64,000 nucleotides of DNA from an uncultured Collinsella sp. (GCA_902494565.1 CABUTN010000004.1:1-64000), one strand, 5' to 3'. Counted from the stretch's first letter, positions 17,033 to 25,666 are shown. Made by a program: numbers and translations. The notes: a model not told the origin generated them from the letters alone.

Positions 17033-17827
17033 ATGCTCGTTTATGTTCGCGGCGCCGGCGATATCGCCACGGGTGTCGCCGCTCGCTTGGTGCGCGCCGG
17101 CGTGTCGGTCGTTATGGCCGATATCGCGGTTCCCACGTGCATCCGCCGCACAATCAGTTTTTGCGAGGCTATTCGCCTGGGCGAGGTCCAGGTCGAGGGC
17201 ATTCGCGCTCGCTTGGCGCAGACGCCGGCAGAGGCGCTCGAGATTACCCAAGCGGGGGATGTTGCCGTCGTGGTGGACCCTCAGGCCAAGATGCTCGATG
17301 AGCTTAAACCCGCGGCTGTGGTCGACGCGATTCTGGCCAAGCGCAACCTGGGCACCACGCGCGACATGGCGCCTACCGTCATCGCCGTGGGGCCGGGCTT
17401 TACCGCGCCGGTCGATTGCGACGCCGTGGTCGAGACCATGCGCGGGCATTTTTTGGGCCGTGTCATTACCCAGGGCTCGCCCCAGCCCAACACGGGCGTG
17501 CCGGGCGTGATCGCCGGCTATGGCAAGGAGCGCGTTATCCACAGCCCCGCCGCCGGCGTGTTTCGGTCCGACCGCGCAATCGGCGACATCGTGAGCGCCG
17601 GAGACGTGATTGGCTACGCGGACGATACGCCCATGTGCACACAGATCGATGGCTGCCTGCGCGGGCTTTTGGCGAACGGCGTGCAGGTGACTGAGGGCTT
17701 TAAATGCGCCGATGTCGATCCGCGCGGCGATGCCAGCTATATCAACTACATTTCGGACAAGGCGACGTCGGTCGGCGGCGGCGTGCTCGAGGCACTCGCT
17801 ATGCTCACCGATATCTTTAGAGGATAG
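17033..17827 (+). CDS. yqeB: YqeB-type selenium-dependent molybdenum hydroxylase maturation protein
   Basis: The 264-residue protein (EF2563/YqeB family) starts with a Rossmann-like RGAGDIATGVAARL (about 5-18) and contains VAVGPGFTAP and ETMRGHFLGR segments conserved in the family. YqeB is a genomic marker for enzymes carrying a labile selenium ligand on molybdenum; its reaction is unproven. GGAGG precedes the ATG by ten bases. It is followed nine bases later by xdhC, suggesting one transcript. Confidence 0.9.
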   Translation: MLVYVRGAGDIATGVAARLVRAGVSVVMADIAVPTCIRRTISFCEAIRLGEVQVEGIRARLAQTPAEALEITQAGDVAVVVDPQAKMLDELKPAAVVDAILAKRNLGTTRDMAPTVIAVGPGFTAPVDCDAVVETMRGHFLGRVITQGSPQPNTGVPGVIAGYGKERVIHSPAAGVFRSDRAIGDIVSAGDVIGYADDTPMCTQIDGCLRGLLANGVQVTEGFKCADVDPRGDASYINYISDKATSVGGGVLEALAMLTDIFRG

Positions 17828-17836
17828 AAGGCGGCA

Positions 17837-18880
17837 ATGGAAAAGCTCGATGTTGTGAATGCGGCGCTTGCCGCCCTGCGTGCTGGCGAGACGTGCGAGC
17901 TGGCGGTCGTGGCCGGCACGGCGGGGTCGTCACCGCGCGGTGTGGGCGCATGGATGGCCGTCTTTGCCGACGGCAGCCAGGCGGGCACTATCGGCGGCGG
18001 CAAGATTGAGCTCTTTGCGCTGGATGAGGCGCGCGAACTCCTGAGCGCGGGACAGTCGCGTCTGGTCCGCTACACCATGGGCGGCGAGAACTCCGATACC
18101 GGCATGATCTGCGGCGGAGCCATTTGCCTGTGCTATCTGCATCTGGATGCGACCCAGGCACCGTTGTTCCAGGAAATTGCCGACGTCTTGGTCTATCGGC
18201 GCATCGGCGACTTCGTCATCGACTTTGAGCCGTTTATCGCAAGCGCGCTCGAAAGCGACGCTGCCGAATACCATGGCGAGGAGTCGTGCCGCACCATTGT
18301 GGGTTGCCCCGGGCTTTCGCTGACGGAAGAGGGGAGTAAGGTCACCTACACCAATGCCGCCTCCGAGATTCCTCCCGCGTACATCGAGACGCTCTGCCCC
18401 GAGGGGCTGACCTATATCTTTGGCTGCGGCCACGTGGGCGCCGCGACGGCGCGGGTGCTCACGGCGGCGGGCTTTGCCGTCGTGGCGTGCGACGACCGCC
18501 CCGGCACGCTGACCCCCGATTGGGTGCCCGGTGTCTACGACCGTCGTCTGGTCGACTACAAGAACCTGAGCAAGCAGTGCCCCATCGGCCCGCGCGATCT
18601 GGTGGTCGTCGCCACGGCGGGGCACAAGTCCGATATCGACGTGGTGATTCAGGCCATGCACGCCAAGCCTGCCTACCTGGGCTGTCTGGGTTCGCGCCGC
18701 AAGACGGCCTTTGTGCGCGCCCGCCTGGAGCAGGAAGGCTTTACGCAGGACCAGATCGACGAGCTGCACCTTCCGATCGGCGTTGCCATCGAGGCCGAGG
18801 ACCCCGAGGAGATCGCCATCTCCATCGCCGCCGAGATGATCCACCTGCGCCGCACCAAACTCGTCCCCCGCAAGCGCTAA
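17837..18880 (+). CDS. xdhC: XdhC/CoxI-family molybdenum cofactor maturation protein
   Basis: The 347-residue protein has the XdhC/CoxI N-terminal domain (VAGTAGSSPRGVGAWM, about 23-38, and GGGKIELFALDEA), a middle region, and the C-terminal Rossmann domain (IFGCGHVGAATARVL near 195). XdhC binds the Mo cofactor, promotes sulfuration and inserts it into xanthine-dehydrogenase-type enzymes. With YqeB and YqeC it completes a maturation set, yet no hydroxylase subunit gene is in the window. GAAGGCGGC upstream is a weak ribosome site. Confidence 0.92.
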   Translation: MEKLDVVNAALAALRAGETCELAVVAGTAGSSPRGVGAWMAVFADGSQAGTIGGGKIELFALDEARELLSAGQSRLVRYTMGGENSDTGMICGGAICLCYLHLDATQAPLFQEIADVLVYRRIGDFVIDFEPFIASALESDAAEYHGEESCRTIVGCPGLSLTEEGSKVTYTNAASEIPPAYIETLCPEGLTYIFGCGHVGAATARVLTAAGFAVVACDDRPGTLTPDWVPGVYDRRLVDYKNLSKQCPIGPRDLVVVATAGHKSDIDVVIQAMHAKPAYLGCLGSRRKTAFVRARLEQEGFTQDQIDELHLPIGVAIEAEDPEEIAISIAAEMIHLRRTKLVPRKR

Positions 18881-18898
18881 TCGCATCCCCACCAATTA

Positions 18899-18965
18899 AG
18901 TTGCGGTGAAATACGGATTGTTTAAGCCTGTTAGGCCGCCCAACAGTCCCTATTTCACCGCAACT
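18899..18965. repeat. Long palindromic repeat, family A copy 2
   Basis: AGTTGCGGTGAAATACGGA (from 18899) pairs with AACAGTCCCTATTTCACCGC (ending 18965) with a few mismatches. A GCTTTTTGG tail follows, so it may terminate xdhC transcription. It immediately precedes the ribosomal cluster leader. Confidence 0.85.
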
Positions 18966-18966
18966 G

Positions 18967-19192
18967 CTTTTTGGGATCCATTTGTGCGGGGGAGTTGTGG
19001 AGTTGTGCAGGCAGACGAGGTTTTTCTGGAAATACGCTCCCGATGCGCGTATAGTACCGATTGTTTTGTCGGCTCCTGCTGCGTCGAGTCCAAACCGCAA
19101 AATGCCATGAGCGGCGCGGATGCAGCCAGGAGGCACGAGGACAACCCATCGTGGCCACGCCCCGTGCTTAAAACCCCAAGAAGGAGTGAACA
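18967..19192 (+). promoter_or_regulatory. Leader/promoter region of the ribosomal cluster
   Basis: This non-coding stretch separates the repeat from rplE. TATAGT at 19050-19055 is a plausible -10 box; no good -35 at 17 bp was found. The remaining roughly 135 nt would be an untranslated leader ending in AGAAGGAGTGAACA before the ATG. No remnant of rplX or other S10-operon genes was recognised here. Confidence 0.35.
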
Positions 19193-19750
19193 ATGGCAGA
19201 AGAGAAGTATGTGCCGCGTCTGAAGACCAAGTACAACAACGAGGTCAAGCAGCAGCTTCAGGACAAGTTCCAGTACGAGAACGTCATGATGATTCCCAAG
19301 TTTGAGAAGATCGTCGTGAACATGGGTGTCGGCGAGGCCGCTACCGATTCCAAGGCCATCGACGGTGCCGTGCGCGACCTGCGCGCCATCACCGGCCAGC
19401 AGCCGATGATCACCCGTGCCCGCAAGTCCATCGCTACCTTCCGCCTGCGCGCTGGTATGCCGATCGGCTGCAAGGTTACCCTGCGTGGCGACCGTATGTG
19501 GGAGTTCTTCGATCGTCTGACCTCCGTCGCGATCCCCCGTATCCGCGACTTCCGCGGCATCTCCGCCAAGAGCTTCGACGGCCGTGGTAACTTCTCCATG
19601 GGCGTCACCGAGCAGCTCATCTTCCCCGAGATCGACTTCGACTCCGTCGATCACCAGCGCGGTATGGACATCACTTTCGTGACCACCGCCAATACCGATG
19701 AGGAGGCCAAGGCCCTTCTGGACGCCTTCGGTTTCCCGTTCAAGAAATAG
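19193..19750 (+). CDS. rplE: 50S ribosomal protein L5
   Basis: The 185-residue protein binds 5S rRNA in the central protuberance. NMGVGEAATDSKAI, QQPMITRARKSIATFRLR and GNFSMGVTEQLIFPEIDFD are family-typical. It is the first gene of the spc-type cluster here; the genes that normally precede it (rpsQ, rplN, rplX) are absent. The following gap (19751-19829) contains the hairpin AAGCGCCG/CGGCGCTT (19766-19795). Confidence 0.97.
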   Translation: MAEEKYVPRLKTKYNNEVKQQLQDKFQYENVMMIPKFEKIVVNMGVGEAATDSKAIDGAVRDLRAITGQQPMITRARKSIATFRLRAGMPIGCKVTLRGDRMWEFFDRLTSVAIPRIRDFRGISAKSFDGRGNFSMGVTEQLIFPEIDFDSVDHQRGMDITFVTTANTDEEAKALLDAFGFPFKK

Positions 19751-19829
19751 GTTCACCTGCCCTATAAGCGCCGTTCCCACAAGGGGGCGGCGCTTGGGGC
19801 GAACAATACTCTATGTGAGGAGGATATAA

Positions 19830-20015
19830 GTGGCTAAGACATCGATGATCGTCAAGTGCAATCGCAAGCAGAAGTTCTCTACTCGTGAGTACACGCGCTG
19901 CCAGCGCTGCGGCCGTCCGCACTCTGTGTACCGCAAGTTCGGCCTGTGCCGTGTCTGCTTCCGCGAGCTTGCACTCAAGGGCGAGCTTCCCGGCGTTAAG
20001 AAGGCCAGCTGGTAA
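19830..20015 (+). CDS. rpsZ: 30S ribosomal protein S14, zinc-binding type Z
   Basis: The 61-residue protein has two CxxC pairs (CQRCGRPH ... CRVCFREL), the zinc-binding (C+) form of S14. It starts at a GTG with GAGGAGG upstream. A 119-nt gap with no gene separates it from rpsH, longer than usual for this operon. Confidence 0.97.
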   Translation: MAKTSMIVKCNRKQKFSTREYTRCQRCGRPHSVYRKFGLCRVCFRELALKGELPGVKKASW

Positions 20016-20134
20016 GTCACTACCAGCGTTTCAAGCATCAGTTTGGAACAGGGAAAACGCGCTAAAAAGGCTTTGCCGTTAAGGGCGGCGAAGAACCAAG
20101 AGCACGTGTTCATCAAGAACGAAGGAGAATCTGT

Positions 20135-20533
20135 ATGAACCTTACAGACCCGATCGCAGATATGCTTACGCGCATCCGTAACGCTAACTCTGTGAACAAG
20201 GCCACGGTCTCCATGCCGAGCAGCAAGAAGCTCGTCGAGATCGCTCGTGTTCTGCACGAGGAGGGCTACATCGAGGGCTACGATGTCGAGGACACCGTTC
20301 CCCAGAAGACTCTGCACATCACGCTTAAGTATGGTCCCAAGAAGGCTAAGGTCATCAACGGCATCCGCCGCATTTCCAAGCCGGGCCTGCGTAAGTACAC
20401 CGGCGTTGCCGACATGCCCCGCGTCCGCGGTGGCCTTGGTACCGCCATTATTTCCACCAGCCATGGCGTCATGACCGACCGCGATGCTCGCAAGCACAAC
20501 GTCGGCGGCGAGATCATCGCTTACGTCTGGTAA
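20135..20533 (+). CDS. rpsH: 30S ribosomal protein S8
   Basis: The 132-residue protein shows DPIADMLTRIRNAN at the N-terminus and the C-terminal GGEIIAYVW, both diagnostic for S8, which binds the central domain of 16S rRNA. In E. coli S8 is the spc-operon autoregulator; whether that applies to the 119-nt region upstream of it is unknown. AAGGAGAA precedes the ATG. Confidence 0.97.
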   Translation: MNLTDPIADMLTRIRNANSVNKATVSMPSSKKLVEIARVLHEEGYIEGYDVEDTVPQKTLHITLKYGPKKAKVINGIRRISKPGLRKYTGVADMPRVRGGLGTAIISTSHGVMTDRDARKHNVGGEIIAYVW

Positions 20534-20566
20534 TTCGCTCGGTAGGTAGAAGGAAAGGAGATCACC

Positions 20567-21103
20567 GTGTCTCGTATCGGTAATAAGCCTGTCCAGATTC
20601 CCGCCGGAGTCGAAGTGGCAGTCAACGGCAACAACGTTGTCGTCAAGGGCCCCAAGGGCCAGCTCGAGCTCGATGTCTTTGAGAAGCTCGCTATCAACGT
20701 CGAGGACAACGTCCTCACCGTTTCCCGTCCCGACGACGAGCGTGAGACCCGTGCCCGCCACGGCCTCACCCGCGCCCTCATCCACAACATGGTTGTTGGC
20801 GTTTCCGAGGGCTTCGAGAAGAAGCTCGAGCTCGCCGGCGTCGGTTACCGCGTGCAGCAGAAGGGCAAGAACCTAGAGTTCTCCCTGGGCTTCTCGCACC
20901 CCGTGATCGTCGAGGCTCCCGAGGGCATCACCTTCGAGGTTCCCGACAACACCCACGTGAACGTCAAGGGTATCAACAAGCAGCAGGTCGGTCAGATCGC
21001 CGCTGAGATCCGCGGTCATCGTCCTCCCGAGCCTTACAAGGGCAAGGGTATCCACTACGTTGGCGAGCACATCCGCCGCAAGCTGGGTAAGGCCGCCAAG
21101 TAG
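20567..21103 (+). CDS. rplF: 50S ribosomal protein L6
   Basis: The 178-residue protein has SRIGNKPVQIPAGVEV at the N-terminus and the C-terminal RPPEPYKGKGI signature. L6 sits near the sarcin-ricin loop. GTG start with GAAAGGAGA upstream. A hairpin CCAGCACC/GGTGCTGG (21129-21150) lies in the 75-nt gap before rplR. Confidence 0.97.
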   Translation: MSRIGNKPVQIPAGVEVAVNGNNVVVKGPKGQLELDVFEKLAINVEDNVLTVSRPDDERETRARHGLTRALIHNMVVGVSEGFEKKLELAGVGYRVQQKGKNLEFSLGFSHPVIVEAPEGITFEVPDNTHVNVKGINKQQVGQIAAEIRGHRPPEPYKGKGIHYVGEHIRRKLGKAAK

Positions 21104-21178
21104 TCGTAACCGACTCACTCGCATAAGACCAGCACCCCGTCAGGTGCTGGCAAGATCAACCTTTTTAGGAGTTTACGT

Positions 21179-21547
21179 ATGAACAAGCATAAGGCGAAGC
21201 TGGAAGGCCTCAAGCGTCGTCAGCGTCGTGTTCGCGGCAAGGTCTCGGGTACCTCCGAGCGTCCGCGTCTTCGCGTGACCCGTACTAACGCCAACATCTA
21301 TGCCCAGATCATCGACGACAGCAAGGGCTCCAGCCTGACGCTCGTCTCTGCCTCGACCCTCGAGGCCGAGTTCAAGGGCACCCACACCTCGAACAAGGAG
21401 GCTGCGGAGAAGGTCGGTCAGCTCGTTGGCAAGCGCGCCATCGAGGCCGGCATCACCAAGGTCGCCTTCGATCGCGGTGGCCGTATCTACCATGGCCGCG
21501 TCAAGGCCCTCGCCGACGGTGCTCGTGCCGCCGGTCTCGAGTTCTAG
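21179..21547 (+). CDS. rplR: 50S ribosomal protein L18
   Basis: The 122-residue protein has the basic N-terminus and the C-terminal FDRGGRIYHGRVKALADG segment of L18, which binds 5S rRNA with L5. TAGGAG lies upstream and rpsE follows 14 bp later. Confidence 0.97.
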   Translation: MNKHKAKLEGLKRRQRRVRGKVSGTSERPRLRVTRTNANIYAQIIDDSKGSSLTLVSASTLEAEFKGTHTSNKEAAEKVGQLVGKRAIEAGITKVAFDRGGRIYHGRVKALADGARAAGLEF

Positions 21548-21561
21548 GAGGTATGTAGCAC

Positions 21562-22086
21562 ATGGCTCGTAATCAGAAGCAGCAGCGCGAGGCCTCCGAG
21601 TTCGAGGAGCGCGTCGTTTACATCAACCGCGTGTCGAAGACCGTCAAGGGTGGTCGTCGCATGAGCCTCGTCGCTCTCGTCGTCGTTGGCGACGGCAAGG
21701 GCAACGTCGGCGTTGGCATGGGCAAGTCCGCTGAGGTGCCCATGGCCATCTCCAAGGCATCTCTCGATGCCAAGAAGAACATGTTCCACGTGCCGGTGAC
21801 CGAGCAGGGCACCATCCCGCATGAGGTTCTCGGCCACTTTGGTGCCGGCCGCATCATCATCAAGCCCGCTGTCGAGGGTACCGGCGTTATCGCCGGCGGC
21901 GCTGTGCGTCCCCTCTTTGAGCTTGCTGGCATCAAGAACGTCCTGTCCAAGTCCCTCGGTACCGACAACGGCCTCAACATCATCAAGGCTGCCGTCGAGG
22001 GCCTCAAGGAGCTCTCCAGCCCTGAGGACGTCGCGGCTCGCCGTGGCCTGACGGTCTCCGAGATGTTCGTCGGTAAGGAGAACTAA
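21562..22086 (+). CDS. rpsE: 30S ribosomal protein S5
   Basis: The 174-residue protein contains the double-stranded RNA-binding-like S5 N-domain (FEERVVYINRVSKTVKGGRR) and the C-domain with AGGAVRPLFELAGIKNVLSK. It contributes to decoding accuracy. It ends 2 bp before rpmD. Confidence 0.97.
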   Translation: MARNQKQQREASEFEERVVYINRVSKTVKGGRRMSLVALVVVGDGKGNVGVGMGKSAEVPMAISKASLDAKKNMFHVPVTEQGTIPHEVLGHFGAGRIIIKPAVEGTGVIAGGAVRPLFELAGIKNVLSKSLGTDNGLNIIKAAVEGLKELSSPEDVAARRGLTVSEMFVGKEN

Positions 22087-22088
22087 GC

Positions 22089-22271
22089 ATGGCTGACACC
22101 ATCAAGATCAAGCAGGTCCGCAGCACCAACGGTTGCAAGCAGGACCAGGTCCGTACTGTCCGTGCCCTCGGTCTCCACAGGATCCGCGAGGTTCGCGAGA
22201 TTGCTGACAACGAGTCCGTCCGCGGCATGATCTTCAAGGTCAAGCACCTTGTCGAGATTGTAGAGGAGTAG
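22089..22271 (+). CDS. rpmD: 50S ribosomal protein L30
   Basis: A 60-residue protein with KIKQVRSTNGCKQDQVRTVR and LGLHRI matching bacterial L30. It is packed between rpsE and rplO with 2- to 3-bp gaps. Confidence 0.95.
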   Translation: MADTIKIKQVRSTNGCKQDQVRTVRALGLHRIREVREIADNESVRGMIFKVKHLVEIVEE

Positions 22272-22274
22272 CAA

Positions 22275-22724
22275 ATGCAGCTTCACGATCTTACTCCCGC
22301 GCCCGGTTCCACCAAGAACCGCAAGCGCGTCGGCCGTGGCAATTCTTCGGGTCACGGCACCACTTCTGGCCGCGGCCAGAAGGGCCAGGGCTCTCGCTCT
22401 GGTGGCACCAAGGGTGCCGGCTTCGAGGGTGGCCAGACTCCGCTGGCTATGCGCCTGCCCAAGCTTCCGGGCTTCCGCAACCCCCGTCGTATCGAGTACA
22501 CCGCTGTCAACGTCGAGCGTCTCGAGCGTAAGTTCGAGGATGGCGCTGTGATCGACGGCGCCGCTCTTAAGGCTGCTCGCATCACCAAGAGCGAGTTCGA
22601 GCCCGTCAAGGTGCTCGGCAATGGTGAGCTCACCAAGAAGTTCACGGTCAAGGTCGACAAGGTCAGCGCTTCTGCGCAGGCCAAGATCGAGGCCGCCGGC
22701 GGAAAGGTCGAGCTGCCGTGCTAA
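22275..22724 (+). CDS. rplO: 50S ribosomal protein L15
   Basis: The 149-residue protein shows HDLTPAPGSTKNRKRVGRG followed by the glycine-rich GRGQKGQGSRSGG and FEGGQTPLAMRLPK, all typical of L15. Its stop overlaps the GTG start of secY, indicating translational coupling. Confidence 0.97.
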   Translation: MQLHDLTPAPGSTKNRKRVGRGNSSGHGTTSGRGQKGQGSRSGGTKGAGFEGGQTPLAMRLPKLPGFRNPRRIEYTAVNVERLERKFEDGAVIDGAALKAARITKSEFEPVKVLGNGELTKKFTVKVDKVSASAQAKIEAAGGKVELPC

Positions 22725-24004
22725 ATGGTCTTAAGAATGCTTTCCGCATCAAAGAATTGCGCGAAAAGATTCTTTTTACCATAGCTATGCTCGTCGTGTA
22801 CCGCATTGGTGCGCACGTTCCTGTGCCCGGCATTCCCTTCCAGGGGATGCTGGGCCTTTTCTCGACCGATAACAATTCGGTCGCCGCAGGTGCTATGGCC
22901 CTCCTGAATCTTTTCTCTGGCGGCGCGTTGAGCTATGTGTCGGTGTTTTCTCTGGGCATCATGCCTTACATCACCAGCTCGATCATCCTCCAGATGCTCC
23001 AGGCCGTTGTGCCTTCCCTGCATGAGCTTGCCCGCGAGGGCGAGGTCGGTCAGACCAAGATTACGCAGTATTCGCGTTACCTCACTCTGGCTCTGGCAAT
23101 CCTCAACTCCGTGGGTTACCTCTTCCTCTTTAAGAGCTTCGGCATTAGCTTTCATGGCGCCGGCGCTCCCGAGATTATCTTCGACCTCATGATCGTCGGC
23201 ACGCTCACTGCGGGCGCCATGCTGATCATGTGGATTGGTGAGCTCATCACCCAGCGCGGTATCGGCAATGGCATGTCGCTGATCATCTTTGCGAACATCA
23301 TGGCCGGTCTTCCGCAGGCTATCTTCTCCAGCACCAAGGGCAATGCCGGTGGCATCATCACCATGGTGATCATCTGCGCCATCATCCTGCTGGTTATCCC
23401 GCTGATCGTTTTCCTTGAGCGCGGCCAGCGCCGCATCCCGGTCTCCTACGCTAAGCGCGTCGTGGGCCGTCGCATGATGGGTGGCCAGACCACCTACCTG
23501 CCCATCAAGGTCAACACCGCGGGTGTCGTGCCGATCATCTTCGCTTCGGCGCTGCTGTACTTCCCGGCTCAGATTGCCGTGTTCTTCCCCGGCATCGGCT
23601 GGATTCAGGCAGTTGCCTCCGCGCTTTCGACCGGTTGGCTCAACTGGGTGCTTAACGTTGTCCTCATCGTGTTCTTCGCGTACTTCTACACCTCCATGGT
23701 GTTCAACCCCGATGACACGGCCGATAACCTTAAGAAGCAGGGCGGCTTTATTCCGGGCGTGCGTCCGGGTAGGGCTACCGCGGCCTACATCAAGAACGCG
23801 CTCAACAAGATCACGCTTCCCAGCGCTGTCTTTTTGGCGCTCATCGCCATCGTGCCTTCGATCATCTTCTCCTTCACGGGTAACCATCTGATCCAGGCAT
23901 TTGGCGGCACGTCCATCCTCATCATGGTCGGCGTCGTGCTCGACACGGTCGATAAGCTCGAAGGCCAGATCAAGATGTATGATTACGATGGATTCTTTAA
24001 ATAG
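22718..24004 (+). CDS. secY: Preprotein translocase channel subunit SecY
   Basis: The 428-residue protein has ten predicted membrane helices and family segments GAHVPVPGI (near 35), the plug-region GGALSYVSVFSLGIMPYI and TQRGIGNGMSLIIF. It forms the SecYEG channel through which SecA (encoded at 46.2 kb) pushes unfolded proteins. GTG 22718 overlaps the rplO stop by 7 bp and gives the usual amphipathic start LNGLKNAFRIKELR. Confidence 0.97.
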   Translation: MLNGLKNAFRIKELREKILFTIAMLVVYRIGAHVPVPGIPFQGMLGLFSTDNNSVAAGAMALLNLFSGGALSYVSVFSLGIMPYITSSIILQMLQAVVPSLHELAREGEVGQTKITQYSRYLTLALAILNSVGYLFLFKSFGISFHGAGAPEIIFDLMIVGTLTAGAMLIMWIGELITQRGIGNGMSLIIFANIMAGLPQAIFSSTKGNAGGIITMVIICAIILLVIPLIVFLERGQRRIPVSYAKRVVGRRMMGGQTTYLPIKVNTAGVVPIIFASALLYFPAQIAVFFPGIGWIQAVASALSTGWLNWVLNVVLIVFFAYFYTSMVFNPDDTADNLKKQGGFIPGVRPGRATAAYIKNALNKITLPSAVFLALIAIVPSIIFSFTGNHLIQAFGGTSILIMVGVVLDTVDKLEGQIKMYDYDGFFK

Positions 24005-24022
24005 GCTAGAGGAGGATTGCTC

Positions 24023-24649
24023 ATGAACCTCGTATTGCTCGGAGCTCCGGGTGCCGGTAAGGGCACCGTCGCACAGGAGCTCGTCGCCGAGTTTGGCGTC
24101 GCCCACATTTCCACGGGCGACCTGCTGCGTGCTGCCGTCAAGGGCGGCACCGAGCTTGGTATTCAGGCTAAGAAGTACATGGACGCTGGCGAGCTCGTTC
24201 CCGATCAGCTCGTGATCGACCTTGTCAAGGAGCGCCTTGCCGCCGATGACGCCCAGCAGGGCTTCATCCTCGACGGCTTCCCGCGCAACACCGCCCAGGC
24301 TGTGACGCTCGATTCCGAGCTCTCCGCCATGGGTCGCGAGATCGACTGTGCCCTTCTGGTCGATGTGGCCCCCGAGGTCATTATCGATCGTCTGTCTTCG
24401 CGTCGCACCTGCCGCGCATGCGGTTACACCGGCACCGCTGCCGATGCTACCTGCCCCAAGTGTGGCGGCGAGATGTATCAGCGCGACGACGACAAGCCCG
24501 AGACCATCAAGAACCGTCTCGACGTCTACGAGAAGTCCACGAGCCCGCTCGTCGACTACTATCGTGGCCAGGGTCTGCTCAAGTCGGTCAACGGTGACCA
24601 GGCTCGCGAGACCGTGTACGGGGATGTCAAAGAGGCTCTCGGTCTATGA
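24023..24649 (+). CDS. adk: Adenylate kinase
   Basis: The 208-residue enzyme converts ATP plus AMP to two ADP. The P-loop GAPGAGKGT is at about 7-15, DGFPRN near 86, and the lid has a zinc-type Cys4 site (CRACGY ... CPKCGG), as in Gram-positive long-type adenylate kinases. ATG 24023 is preferred over an in-frame TTG at 24017 because GAGGAGG is then seven bases away. It overlaps map by 4 bp. Confidence 0.97.
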   Translation: MNLVLLGAPGAGKGTVAQELVAEFGVAHISTGDLLRAAVKGGTELGIQAKKYMDAGELVPDQLVIDLVKERLAADDAQQGFILDGFPRNTAQAVTLDSELSAMGREIDCALLVDVAPEVIIDRLSSRRTCRACGYTGTAADATCPKCGGEMYQRDDDKPETIKNRLDVYEKSTSPLVDYYRGQGLLKSVNGDQARETVYGDVKEALGL

Positions 24650-25434
24650 TCAAGATTAAGTCTGCAACGCAAATCGAGCAGATGAAGAAGGCAGGAGCGC
24701 TATCTAAGATGGCGCTCCGCCACGTTGGAGCCATGGTGCGCCCTGGCGTTTCCACCTTTGAGCTCGATCAGCTCGCTGAGCAGATTATCCGCATGCATGG
24801 CGGCACCCCGGCCTTTAAGGGTTACGGCGGGTTCCCGGGGACCATTTGCGCATCGATCAACGATGCCGTGGTCCACGGTATTCCCAACCCCGACATGATC
24901 CTGCGCGATGGCGATATCATCTCCATCGATACGGGAGCCGTTGTCGACGGTTGGGTCGGCGATAACGCTTGGACGTTTTTCGTCGGCACCCCCACGCCCG
25001 AAGCCAAGGCTTTGTGCGAGGTCACGCGCGATTGCCTTAAGGCTGCCATCGAGCAGGCTGTTCCCGGTAACCATATCGGGGACGTCGGTTATGCCGTTCA
25101 GTCCCTCGCCGAGTCTCACGGTTACGGCGTGCTTCGTGATTATGTTGGCCATGGCATTGGCCGCGTGATGCACGAGGACCCCAACGTTCCTAACTATGGA
25201 AAGAAGGGGAGGGGCGTTCGCCTCCAGGCCGGCATGGTCATTGCCATCGAGCCGATGGTTACGATGGGTTCCAACCATGTGAGCACGGGCTCCGACGGTT
25301 GGATTGTTACGACCAACGACCACCTGCCCGCCGCGCACTACGAGAACACCGTCGCCATTACCAATGACGGTCCGGTGATTCTCACCACGGATGCCCAAGG
25401 TGCTTGGTGTTCCTTGCAAGGCGGTGAAATGTAA
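24646..25434 (+). CDS. map: Methionine aminopeptidase, type I
   Basis: The 262-residue enzyme removes initiator methionine. Metal ligands are visible in ISIDTGAVVDGWVGDNAWTF, GHGIGRVMHEDPNVPN (His) and AIEPMV (Glu). The start overlaps adk (ATGA). The last two codons and the TAA lie inside the left arm of a long palindrome (25426-25554), so the C-terminus may have been reshaped by that element. Confidence 0.96.
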   Translation: MIKIKSATQIEQMKKAGALSKMALRHVGAMVRPGVSTFELDQLAEQIIRMHGGTPAFKGYGGFPGTICASINDAVVHGIPNPDMILRDGDIISIDTGAVVDGWVGDNAWTFFVGTPTPEAKALCEVTRDCLKAAIEQAVPGNHIGDVGYAVQSLAESHGYGVLRDYVGHGIGRVMHEDPNVPNYGKKGRGVRLQAGMVIAIEPMVTMGSNHVSTGSDGWIVTTNDHLPAAHYENTVAITNDGPVILTTDAQGAWCSLQGGEM

Positions 25435-25554
25435 AAGTCGCCGCCCCCTGATGCCCAACCTCGCCTTTCAATTTCGAAGGCATGACCCCAAGGTCTATGC
25501 CTTCTCATTTCAAGGCGATCTTGGGCATCAGGGAACGGCTTTGTTTTACATTTC
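25426..25554. repeat. Long imperfect palindrome at the 3' end of map
   Basis: Arms of about 60 nt begin GAAATGTAAAA (25426-25436) and end TTTTACATTTC (25544-25554). Inner matches include CCTGATGCCCAA/TTGGGCATCAGG, TCGCCTT/AAGGCGA and AAGGCAT/ATGCCTT around a short loop near 25487. The map stop codon (25432-25434) is in the left arm. It looks like a small MITE-like element or a strong map-infA transcription barrier. Confidence 0.75.
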
Positions 25555-25598
25555 AAATGTAACAAGTTCCACTTAGTTGTGGAGCCATTACGAAGTTA

Positions 25599-25627
25599 TT
25601 ACGATGCGTGCATACGTGTTGTAGAAT
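25599..25627 (+). promoter_or_regulatory. Promoter for infA and the alpha-operon part
   Basis: TTACGA (25599-25604), a 17-bp spacer and TAGAAT (25622-25627) form a sigma-A-type promoter about 40 bp upstream of the infA start. It follows the long palindrome, consistent with infA onward having its own transcription start. Confidence 0.55.
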
Positions 25628-25666
25628 ACTCAATCGCTGTCGTTTTCTAGAGAAAGATGATTGCTT

